Positions 1-6,922 of a stretch of 10,228 bases of DNA are shown one piece after another. Both the position numbers and the translations under genes were made by a program. The notes beneath the pieces were generated by a model. That model did not search any database, was not told where the DNA came from, and saw nothing but the letters and a program-made list of their open reading frames with translations. How positions within the stretch are numbered: the first letter of the stretch is position 1; each line of letters begins with the position of its first letter. Source of the DNA: Clostridia bacterium (GTDB lineage: Bacteria; Bacillota; Clostridia; Christensenellales; CAG-138); NCBI GenBank assembly GCA_030530185.1, contig JAUMVL010000054.1:1-10228 (forward strand), in the 5' to 3' direction.

Positions 1-216
1 GGCCTGTCGCTGGGTTTGATGTGGCTGTTTCGGGACGTGTTCGGCCTGGCGGACCGGTGGAACGGATGGGTCGGATCAACCGGATTCGGCCGCATCGTGA
101 CCGGAGAATTCTTCTGTACGATCCTGTCCTCCGGCCTTGCGCTGATTGCAAACTTTATCGGAAACAAGCTGTTCGTGTTCGGTGCGCGGAAGGACGAGCC
201 GAAACAGGATCGCTGA
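1..216 (+). CDS. GtrA-like membrane protein, C-terminal part
   Basis: The frame is open from the first base of the window and ends in TGA at 214-216, so these are the last 71 residues of a longer protein whose start lies outside. Two hydrophobic stretches are visible, the second running through the segment SSGLALIANFIGNKLFVF, followed by a short charged tail (ARKDEPKQDR). A terminal membrane helix ending in an 'NF-x-x-N-K/R-x-x-VF' pattern is typical of GtrA-family four-helix proteins, which are thought to help move lipid-linked sugars across the membrane. The family call rests on this pattern and the membrane topology only; another small polytopic membrane protein is possible. An internal TTG/ATG at 16/19 is not needed as a start because the frame continues upstream. 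The stop lies 26 bases before the yifB/comM start, so the two may be co-transcribed. Confidence 0.55.
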   Translation, partial: GLSLGLMWLFRDVFGLADRWNGWVGSTGFGRIVTGEFFCTILSSGLALIANFIGNKLFVFGARKDEPKQDR

Positions 217-242
217 ACCATTGCGGGGGAGGGGAACGCAGG

Positions 243-1766
243 ATGCTGTCCAAGGTGCAAAGCTATGGACTTTCGGGGCTGAACGGGTTTTTGGTCACCG
301 TGGAAGCGGCGGTTTCGACCGGATTGCCCGAGTATCAGACAGTTGGGCTGCCGGATGCCGCGGTCAAGGAATCGCGCGAACGCGTTCGGACGGCGATCGT
401 GCATTCCGGGTTTCCGTATCCGATCGCCAAGATTGTCGTCAATCTGGCGCCGGCCGATCAGCGCAAGGAGGGAACGCTGTACGACCTTCCGATCGCGCTT
501 GCCGTTTTGACGGCGGCGGGTACGGTTCCGGCCCTGCCCGCGGGGAGCATTGTGCTCGGCGAGCTCGCGCTCGACGGCGCGGTCCGTCCGGTCAGCGGCG
601 TTTTACCGATGCTGATCGACGCGTTCAAACATGGGTATGACCGGTTCTATGTCCCGGCGGACAACGCCAACGAGGCGGCTTACATCGACGGCGCAACCGT
701 ATTTCCGGTTTCGTCTCTCGGCGAATTGGTGCGCGCCCTGCAGGGACGCAGCACACTTGAAACGCGTCCCGTGCGGCACTTTGAAAGCGGACAGAGCCGG
801 GCGCGGTTCGATTTTGCAGAGATCAAGGGGCAGACGGCGGCCAAGCGCGCCGCCGAGGTTGCGGTGGCCGGCGGACACAACATTCTGCTGTGCGGCACGC
901 CGGGCTCCGGCAAGACGATGCTTGCTCGTGCGATCCCGTCGATCCTGCCGGAAATGACGTTTGAAGAGGCGCTCGAGGTGACCAAGATCCACTCGGTCAC
1001 GGGCGCCATGAAGGGCTCTTTGGGTTTGATTACCGAACGCCCGTTTCGCGCGCCGCACCACGGCGCAAGCGCGTCGGCTTTGATCGGCGGCGGCAGCAAG
1101 GCGCTGCCCGGCGAAATCAGTCTGGCGCACAACGGGGTTCTGTTTTTGGACGAGCTTCCGGAGTTTTCGCGCGATGTGCTCGAATCGCTGCGGCAGCCGC
1201 TTGAGGACGGCGAGGTGACCGTTTCCCGTGCGCTTGCGACGGCGACGTACCCCGCACGGTTCATGCTCGTTGCGGCAATGAACCCGTGCCCGTGCGGCAA
1301 TCGCGGTTCGCGCACCAAGCCCTGCACCTGCACGCCGACGGCGATCCGAAAATACGCAAGCCGGATTTCCGGCCCGCTGCTCGACCGAATCGATCTGCAT
1401 ATCGAGATGACGGAGGTCGGGTATTCGGAGATCACCGAGCGCCGTCCCGCAGAATCGTCCGAGACGATCCGTGCCCGCGTGACGGCGGCGCGGCAGCGCC
1501 AGGCCGAGCGGTTCAAAGGCGACGGGATTCGCACCAACGCCGAGATGACCGGTCCGCTGCTGCAAAAATACTGCACACCGAGCGCGGAATCGGAAGCAAT
1601 GCTGAAGCAGGCGTTTACGAAACTCCGGCTGTCGGCTCGCGCGTACCAGCGGGTGCTGAAGGTTGCCCGGACGATTGCCGATCTGGACGGGAGCGAGTCG
1701 ATCGACCCGCGGCACTTTGCGGAGGCCATTCAATACCGTAGCATGGAGCTGCTGAAAAATCTGTAG
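243..1766 (+). CDS. comM: YifB/ComM family Mg-chelatase-like AAA+ ATPase
   Basis: Encodes 507 residues, the usual length for the family. The start ATG at 243 opens MLSKVQSYGLSGLNG, a standard YifB N-terminus, and is preceded by a G-rich ribosome binding region (GGGGGAGGGG, 225-234); the frame is open further upstream but that extension does not look like the family. Order of domains: N-terminal Lon-protease-like ChlI domain (about 1-190), AAA+ core with Walker A GTPGSGKT at 218-225, Walker B LFLDE with D303/E304, a four-cysteine cluster (C349, C351, C361, C363) after the sensor segment AAMNPCPCG, and a C-terminal Mg-chelatase-type helical domain. In Vibrio and Acinetobacter ComM is a hexameric helicase that promotes branch migration during natural transformation; the same role is inferred here. 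The neighbouring dprA, 16 bases downstream, is another transformation gene, which supports the assignment. The protein is cytoplasmic. Confidence 0.93.
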   Translation: MLSKVQSYGLSGLNGFLVTVEAAVSTGLPEYQTVGLPDAAVKESRERVRTAIVHSGFPYPIAKIVVNLAPADQRKEGTLYDLPIALAVLTAAGTVPALPAGSIVLGELALDGAVRPVSGVLPMLIDAFKHGYDRFYVPADNANEAAYIDGATVFPVSSLGELVRALQGRSTLETRPVRHFESGQSRARFDFAEIKGQTAAKRAAEVAVAGGHNILLCGTPGSGKTMLARAIPSILPEMTFEEALEVTKIHSVTGAMKGSLGLITERPFRAPHHGASASALIGGGSKALPGEISLAHNGVLFLDELPEFSRDVLESLRQPLEDGEVTVSRALATATYPARFMLVAAMNPCPCGNRGSRTKPCTCTPTAIRKYASRISGPLLDRIDLHIEMTEVGYSEITERRPAESSETIRARVTAARQRQAERFKGDGIRTNAEMTGPLLQKYCTPSAESEAMLKQAFTKLRLSARAYQRVLKVARTIADLDGSESIDPRHFAEAIQYRSMELLKNL

Positions 1767-1782
1767 GAAACGGGGGCGTACG

Positions 1783-2934
1783 ATGACACGGGAACAACGC
1801 TTATGGCTGTGGCTGAACTACGCCACCGAACACAATCCACGCCTGTTCTATGCGCTGCTGCAGCGCTTCGACGACATCGAGGAAGCATATGAGGCAGCGG
1901 TGCATCGCGAGCTTGACGCGTTCGGCGAGCTGACCGATTCGGTCAAACACCGTCTGCTGACGGCATGTGAGGAGCGGTTTTTGGATCGCTACACCGGATG
2001 GATGGAAAAGAACGGCGTGCGCATCACAACGCCCGAATCCGACGACTACCCGACCCTGCTTGCCGAGACCGAAAACCCGCCGTCCGTGCTGTTTTATAAG
2101 GGCACGATGCACGCGGACCTGCCGTTGCCGATCGCGGTGGTCGGAACCCGGAGCATGACCGATTACGGCAAGGAGGTTGCTCGGCTGTTCGGCGAGCAGA
2201 TCGCCGAGCACAACGGCACCGTCGTCACGGGGCTTGCCGCAGGCATCGACAGCTATGCGGCGTGGGGCGCACTGGACTGCCTGATTTCGGATTACCCGGT
2301 GATCGGCGTGCTGCCGTGCGGCATCGATCAGGTCTATCCCGCCGGGAACGAGGCACTGTACGAACAGGTGATCGAGCACGGCTGCATCATGACGGAGTTT
2401 TTGCCCAAGACCGTGCCGCAAAAGTACGTGTTTCCGATGCGCAACCGCATCCTGTCCGGCCTGTCGCGCGGCGTACTGGTGATTGAGGCGGGCGAGCGGA
2501 GCGGAACGAGCTTGACGGTCGAGCATGCGCATGAGCAGGGGCGCGAGGTATTTGCGGTTCCCGGGCGGATCACGGACCCGTTCAGTGTCGGAACGAATCG
2601 GCTGATCGTGCGAGGCGAAGCCAAGCCGGTCATGACAATCGCCGATGTGCTCTGCGAGTTTACCGAGTTTGCAGAGAGCAGCGACGGACTGCTGAACCCG
2701 AACGCAAAGCGCGTGAAGTTTTCGGCGCTGTCGGACCTTGCACAGGAGATTTATATGGCGCTGCTGCAGGGCGAGCGCAGTGCGGACGAGCTTTTGGACT
2801 GGGTGGACGCGGAGCCTGCGGCGATCAATACCGCGCTCACGGAGTTGCAGTTTTTGGAAGTGATCAAGCAGCTTCCGGGCAGGCTGTATGCGATCGATCC
2901 GATCCATGCGGTCGTGACGTTTGACGAAGAATAA
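1783..2934 (+). CDS. dprA: DNA-processing protein DprA
   Basis: Encodes 383 residues. DprA binds incoming single-stranded DNA in the cytoplasm and loads RecA on it during transformation. Visible parts: an N-terminal helical SAM/HhH-like region (about 1-70), the DprA Rossmann fold beginning at PIAVVGTRSM (116 onward, G121-T122-R123), the VVTGLAAGID segment (147-156), the MRNRILSGLSRGVLVIEA block, GERSG, and the EVFAVPG...GTNRLI block. The last 70 or so residues form a winged-helix domain (DprA_WH type), which B. subtilis Smf lacks but many other DprA proteins have. An oddity is the segment after GID: the usual 'AAAHRGAL' reads SYAAWGAL, so the common His and Arg are Ala160 and Trp161. The start ATG at 1783 has only a loose G-run (CGGGGGCG) upstream; the sequence MTREQRLWLWLNY fits the family N-terminus. 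It lies between comM and topA as in many Firmicutes. Confidence 0.94.
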   Translation: MTREQRLWLWLNYATEHNPRLFYALLQRFDDIEEAYEAAVHRELDAFGELTDSVKHRLLTACEERFLDRYTGWMEKNGVRITTPESDDYPTLLAETENPPSVLFYKGTMHADLPLPIAVVGTRSMTDYGKEVARLFGEQIAEHNGTVVTGLAAGIDSYAAWGALDCLISDYPVIGVLPCGIDQVYPAGNEALYEQVIEHGCIMTEFLPKTVPQKYVFPMRNRILSGLSRGVLVIEAGERSGTSLTVEHAHEQGREVFAVPGRITDPFSVGTNRLIVRGEAKPVMTIADVLCEFTEFAESSDGLLNPNAKRVKFSALSDLAQEIYMALLQGERSADELLDWVDAEPAAINTALTELQFLEVIKQLPGRLYAIDPIHAVVTFDEE

Positions 2935-2980
2935 AAGGAGTACATCCTACCGATACAAACCCGCAGAAGCGGAAAACCAA

Positions 2981-2986
2981 AGGAGA
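2981..2986 (+). promoter_or_regulatory. Ribosome binding site fixing the topA start
   Basis: AGGAGA lies six bases before ATG 2993. It decides the topA start: the frame is also open back to a TTG at 2921 inside dprA, but that codon has no Shine-Dalgarno sequence and the added 24 residues do not resemble topoisomerase I, whereas ATG 2993 opens MADTLVIVESPAKAKT. Confidence 0.85.
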
Positions 2987-2992
2987 AACAGT

Positions 2993-5080
2993 ATGGCGGA
3001 TACGCTGGTAATCGTGGAGTCGCCGGCCAAGGCGAAGACCATCGGAAAATTTTTAGGAAACAAATATAAGGTCGTGGCATCGAACGGGCATGTGCGCGAT
3101 CTGCCTAAGTCGACACTCGGCGTCGATCCGGAGAAGAACTTTGCGCCCAAATACATCACGCTGCGGGGCCGGGGCGACGTGCTCGAAACGATCCGCCGCG
3201 AGGCCAAGGAAGCGAACCGCATCCTGCTCGCAACGGACCCTGACCGCGAAGGAGAAGCCATTTCGTGGCATCTGGCGCAGATTCTGAATCTGAACGTCAA
3301 GGATAAGTGCCGCATCGAGTTCAACGAGATCACGGCAAACGCGGTCAAGAACTCGATCAAAAAGCCGCGCACGATCGATATGAATTTAGTCGATGCGCAG
3401 CAGGCGCGCCGCGTGCTGGACCGATTGGTCGGCTATAAGATCAGTCCAATCCTTTGGCACAAGGTGCAAAAGGGCCTGTCCGCGGGGCGCGTGCAGTCGG
3501 TTGCGACGCGCATCATCTGCGACCGCGAGGAGGAGATCAACGAGTTTGTACCCGAGGAGTACTGGACGATTACGGCCAAGCTGAACGGGCAAAAGCCGTT
3601 TGAGGCGCGCTACTACGGCGAGCAGGGCAAAAAGAAGGACGTCCACACCGCAGACGAAGCGAACGAGATCAAAGCCCGCGCTGCAAAGGCAAGCTTTGCC
3701 GTAACCGAATGTAAGACCGGAGAGAAGCGCAAGCATGCGCCCGCTCCGTTCACGACCTCCGGCCTGCAGCAGGATGCATCCCGCAAGCTCGGCTTTACGA
3801 CCAAACGCACGATGATGGTGGCACAGCAGCTTTACGAGGGCGTCGAGCTCGGCAAGCGCGGTCCGGTCGGCCTCATCTCCTATATCCGTACCGACTCGGT
3901 GCGCGTGGCGGAGGAAGCGCAGTCGGCGGCGCGCACGTTCATCGGCGAAAGCTACGGTGCGCAGTATGTACCCGACAAGCCGAACATCTACAAGGGCCGC
4001 CGCGGCGCGCAGGATGCGCACGAGGCGATCCGCCCGACGGATGTGAAAAACGATCCGAAGTCGATCAAGGCGTTTTTAAGCTCGGATCAGTATAAGCTCT
4101 ATAAGCTGATCTACGAACGCTTTTTAGCCAGCCAGATGAGCGAGGCCGTGCAGGCCGTTACGTCGGTCACGTTTGATGCGAACGGCGCAACGTTTAAGGC
4201 GTCCGGTACGCGGACGCTGTTCGACGGCTATACGGCGGTTTACACCGAGAGCCGCGACGAAGCCGACGACGAGGAGACCGTGCTGCCCGCGATCGCCGAG
4301 GGCGATGCGTTTACGGCAAAGGCAGTCGACGCACAGCAGAAGTTCACGCAGCCGCCGGCGCGCTACACCGAAGCGACGCTCGTCCGCACGCTGGAGGAGA
4401 AGGGCATCGGCCGTCCGTCCACCTACGCGCCGACGATTTCGACGGTCATCGACCGCGGCTACGTCGCGCGCGACAAAAAGCTGCTGGTCCCGACCGATCT
4501 CGGCTTTATCGTCACGAACCTGATGAAAAAGAGCTTTCCGGACATCGTGGACATCGCCTTTACGGCGCATATGGAGGAGGAGCTCGACGAGGTCGAGGAG
4601 GGCAAGATCGACTGGACCAAGGTGATGGCAAACTTCTACACGCCGTTTTTGCAGACGGTTGAAAAGGCGGACGCGGAGGTCGAGAAAATCAAGATCCCCG
4701 ATGAGGTTTCGGATGTCGTCTGCGACAAGTGCGGCGCGCTGATGGTCTATAAGACGGGCCGATTCGGCCGGTTCCTGGCCTGCCCGAATTTCCCGACCTG
4801 CCGGAACACGAAGGCGATCATCGAGAAGATCGACGTACCGTGCCCCAAGTGCGGTGCGGCGCTGATTAAGCGGCGCAGCAAAAAAGGCAAGACGTTCTAT
4901 GGATGCGAGCGCTATCCCGAGTGCGACTTTATCAGCGGCTATCTGCCGGTGAATATGAAGTGCCCGCAGTGCGGCGGCTATATGGTGCAAAAGCGCGGGA
5001 CGAACGGCGCGTTCATCGCGTGCGCCGATCCGAAGTGCGGCTATGTGCACAGAAAGACGAAAAAAGAAGATGACAAATAA
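2993..5080 (+). CDS. topA: DNA topoisomerase I (type IA)
   Basis: Encodes 695 residues, close to the B. subtilis enzyme. It relaxes negatively supercoiled DNA by cutting one strand through a 5'-phosphotyrosine link. The N-terminal TOPRIM domain has the VESPAKAKTIGKFLG motif with the general acid/base Glu9, and the metal-binding ATDPDREGE motif with D82 and D84. The active-site tyrosine is Tyr297 in GLISYIRTDS, and the RPSTYAPTISTVIDRGYV block follows. The C-terminus carries three CxxC...CxxxxxC zinc ribbons: C577/C580/C597/C603, C617/C620/C638/C644 and C657/C660/C677/C682. All ligands are intact. The stop TAA at 5078-5080 overlaps the trmFO start, so translation of the two is probably coupled. 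Nothing suggests degradation or transfer. Confidence 0.97.
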   Translation: MADTLVIVESPAKAKTIGKFLGNKYKVVASNGHVRDLPKSTLGVDPEKNFAPKYITLRGRGDVLETIRREAKEANRILLATDPDREGEAISWHLAQILNLNVKDKCRIEFNEITANAVKNSIKKPRTIDMNLVDAQQARRVLDRLVGYKISPILWHKVQKGLSAGRVQSVATRIICDREEEINEFVPEEYWTITAKLNGQKPFEARYYGEQGKKKDVHTADEANEIKARAAKASFAVTECKTGEKRKHAPAPFTTSGLQQDASRKLGFTTKRTMMVAQQLYEGVELGKRGPVGLISYIRTDSVRVAEEAQSAARTFIGESYGAQYVPDKPNIYKGRRGAQDAHEAIRPTDVKNDPKSIKAFLSSDQYKLYKLIYERFLASQMSEAVQAVTSVTFDANGATFKASGTRTLFDGYTAVYTESRDEADDEETVLPAIAEGDAFTAKAVDAQQKFTQPPARYTEATLVRTLEEKGIGRPSTYAPTISTVIDRGYVARDKKLLVPTDLGFIVTNLMKKSFPDIVDIAFTAHMEEELDEVEEGKIDWTKVMANFYTPFLQTVEKADAEVEKIKIPDEVSDVVCDKCGALMVYKTGRFGRFLACPNFPTCRNTKAIIEKIDVPCPKCGAALIKRRSKKGKTFYGCERYPECDFISGYLPVNMKCPQCGGYMVQKRGTNGAFIACADPKCGYVHRKTKKEDDK

Positions 5081-6368
5081 CGTAACCGTCGTCGGCGCGG
5101 GCCTTGCGGGCGCGGAGGCGGCGTATCAGCTCTTGAAACGCGGCTTTGCCGTGACGCTGTACGAGATGAAGCCCAAGAAGTTTTCGCCCGCGCACAAGGC
5201 CGAAACGTTTGCCGAGCTTGTCTGCTCGAACTCGCTTCGGAGCGATCGGATCGAAAATGCAGTGGGGCTTTTGAAGCAGGAGCTTCGGCAGCTCGATTCG
5301 CTGATCCTCTCTTCGGCGGATGCGACGCGCGTTCCGGCAGGCGGTGCGCTTGCGGTCGATCGCGACGGGTTTTCCCGTATGGTGACCGAGCGGCTGACGG
5401 CATTTTCCAACCTTACGGTCGTGCACGACGAGGTGACCAAGCTGCCGGATGCGCCGTGCATCGTCGCATCCGGTCCCTTAACGAGCGATGCGCTGTCCGG
5501 TGCGATCGAAAAAAAACTCGGCACTTCGCTGCACTTTTACGATGCGGCAGCGCCGATCGTGACCAAGGAGTCGCTGAATTTCGACAAGGTCTATTCCGCC
5601 TCGCGCTACGGCAGGGGAGAGGACTATTTGAACTGCCCGATGACCAAAGACGAGTATTTTGCGTTCTATCGGGAGCTGATCGCGGCGGAGACCGCGCCGC
5701 TGCACAGCTTTGAAACGCCGCGTGTGTTCGAGGGGTGCATGCCGGTCGAGGTCATGGCAAAGCGCGGTGAGCTGACGCTCGCGTACGGGCCGATGAAGCC
5801 GGTCGGGCTGGAAATCGACGGTAAGCGTCCGTTCGCGGTCGTGCAGCTGAGGCGCGACAACGCCGAGGATACGCTCTACAATATCGTCGGGTTTCAGACC
5901 AACCTCAAGTGGGGCGAGCAAAAGCGTGTGTTCGGCATGATTCCGGGCCTTGAAAACGCGGAGTTTGTGCGCTACGGCGTCATGCACCGCAATACGTTTT
6001 TGAACAGTCCGAAGCTGCTCAACTGGGACTTTTCGCTGCGCACCGATCCGCTGCTGTTCTTTGCGGGGCAAATGACCGGCGTGGAAGGTTACGTCGAATC
6101 CGCGGCAAGCGGCTTTTCGGCCGGCGTGAACCTGGCAAGAAAGCTGGACGGAAAAACACCGATCGACTTTACAACGCAAACCGCGATCGGCGCGCTCGGG
6201 CATTATGTGGCTGAATACGCCGGCGGCGATTTCCAGCCGATGAACGTAACGTTCGGCATTATGGAAGGCTGGCCGGAGCGCATCCGGCAAAAGACCGAGC
6301 GGTATCATCGGATCGCCGAGCGATCTTTGGCAACTTTACAAACGATACAAACCGATGGAAACCTCTGA
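5070..6368 (+). CDS. trmFO: FADH2/folate-dependent tRNA (uracil-54-C5)-methyltransferase TrmFO
   Basis: Encodes 432 residues, the normal family length. TrmFO transfers the methylene group of 5,10-methylenetetrahydrofolate to U54 in the T-loop of tRNA and reduces it with FADH2. The N-terminus is a dinucleotide-binding fold, VTVVGAGLAGAEAA (G9, G11, G14). Two cysteines match the functional pair known from B. subtilis (Cys53 and Cys226): C52 in ELVCSNSLRS and C223 in FEGCMPVEVMA. Further family blocks are FQTNLKWGEQ, the RNTFLNSP segment and GQMTGVEGYVESAASG near the C-terminus. ATG 5070 was chosen because MTNNVTVVGAG is a standard beginning; the frame is open a few codons upstream within topA. 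There is no strong Shine-Dalgarno sequence (only AAAAAAGAAG), and the ATG overlaps the topA stop by 11 bases, which fits reinitiation by ribosomes finishing topA. Confidence 0.96.
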   Translation: MTNNVTVVGAGLAGAEAAYQLLKRGFAVTLYEMKPKKFSPAHKAETFAELVCSNSLRSDRIENAVGLLKQELRQLDSLILSSADATRVPAGGALAVDRDGFSRMVTERLTAFSNLTVVHDEVTKLPDAPCIVASGPLTSDALSGAIEKKLGTSLHFYDAAAPIVTKESLNFDKVYSASRYGRGEDYLNCPMTKDEYFAFYRELIAAETAPLHSFETPRVFEGCMPVEVMAKRGELTLAYGPMKPVGLEIDGKRPFAVVQLRRDNAEDTLYNIVGFQTNLKWGEQKRVFGMIPGLENAEFVRYGVMHRNTFLNSPKLLNWDFSLRTDPLLFFAGQMTGVEGYVESAASGFSAGVNLARKLDGKTPIDFTTQTAIGALGHYVAEYAGGDFQPMNVTFGIMEGWPERIRQKTERYHRIAERSLATLQTIQTDGNL

Positions 6369-6374
6369 AGGAGA
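6368..6374 (+). promoter_or_regulatory. Ribosome binding site of hslV, overlapping the trmFO stop
   Basis: AAGGAGA begins on the last base of the trmFO stop codon and lies seven bases before ATG 6382. This spacing selects ATG 6382 over the ATG at 6355, which lies inside trmFO and has no such site. The overlap ties hslV translation to trmFO. Confidence 0.85.
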
Positions 6375-6381
6375 ATCAATC

Positions 6382-6918
6382 ATGATGGAGTTACAGGGTA
6401 CGACAATTTTAGCGGTCCGGCGCGACGGCAAAACGGCAATCTGCGGCGACGGACAGGTGACGATGGGCCAGCAGGCGATCATGAAGGCTTCGGCCAAGAA
6501 GGTGCGCCGCATCTTCCACGACCGCGTGGTCGTCGGCTTTGCGGGTTCGGTTGCGGATGCATTCAGCCTGTGCGATCGGTTCGAGGAGAAAATGCAGATG
6601 TACGGCGGCTCGCTTGCCCGTGCGGCGGTCGCGCTTGCACAGGACTGGCGCAACGACAAGGTTATGCGCAAGCTGGAAGCGATGATGATCGTCGCGGACA
6701 AGGACGCGCTTTTGATCATCTCCGGTACCGGCGAAGTCATCGAGCCGGACGACGGGATTGCGGCGATCGGCTCCGGCGGGCTGTATGCGCTTGCGGCAGC
6801 GAAGGCGCTCCTGCAGAACACCGATCTTTCGGCGCGCGAAATTGCGCAAAAGGGGTTGGAGATCGCAGGCGAGATCTGCATCTTCACCAACGGCAATCTG
6901 ACGATTGAGGAGGTATAA
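6382..6918 (+). CDS. hslV: ATP-dependent protease peptidase subunit HslV (ClpQ/CodW)
   Basis: Encodes 178 residues if started at the first of two adjacent ATGs (6382 and 6385). HslV forms the two-ring peptidase core of the HslUV protease and degrades proteins unfolded by HslU. The predicted mature N-terminus is Thr7, in TTILAVRRDGK, after a six-residue leader MMELQG. Counting Thr7 as residue 1 places Asp17 in GDGQVT and Lys33 in AKKVRRI, the catalytic partners expected of this N-terminal nucleophile family. Other family blocks are VVGFAGSVADAF, ALAQDWRNDKVMRKLEAMMIV, SGTGEVIEPDDGIAAIGSGG and AGEICIFTN. The usual neighbour hslU starts four bases after the stop. Unlike many Firmicutes, no xerC/codV recombinase gene separates it from trmFO. 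Confidence 0.96.
   Translation: MMELQGTTILAVRRDGKTAICGDGQVTMGQQAIMKASAKKVRRIFHDRVVVGFAGSVADAFSLCDRFEEKMQMYGGSLARAAVALAQDWRNDKVMRKLEAMMIVADKDALLIISGTGEVIEPDDGIAAIGSGGLYALAAAKALLQNTDLSAREIAQKGLEIAGEICIFTNGNLTIEEV
6908..6914 (+). promoter_or_regulatory. Strong ribosome binding site of hslU within the hslV end
   Basis: AGGAGGT, a near-perfect match to the anti-Shine-Dalgarno sequence, lies inside the last codons of hslV and eight bases before ATG 6923. It supports that start over the in-frame codon at 6905 and suggests strong translation of the unfoldase. Confidence 0.85.
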
Positions 6919-6922
6919 CGCT

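Noticed and set aside
217..242. Small stem TGCG/CGCA around the comM ribosome binding site
   Set aside because: Only four pairs with an 11-base loop; expected by chance in sequence of this composition.
21..242. Longer comM frame starting in the upstream gene
   Set aside because: The extra N-terminal residues are Arg-rich and unlike the family, they overlap the GtrA-like gene in another frame, and ATG 243 gives the standard MLSKVQSYGLSG beginning.
2921..2949. Possible promoter with TTGACG as -35 ahead of topA
   Set aside because: No acceptable -10 lies 16-18 bases downstream (ATCCTA at 17), and TTGACG is part of dprA codons.
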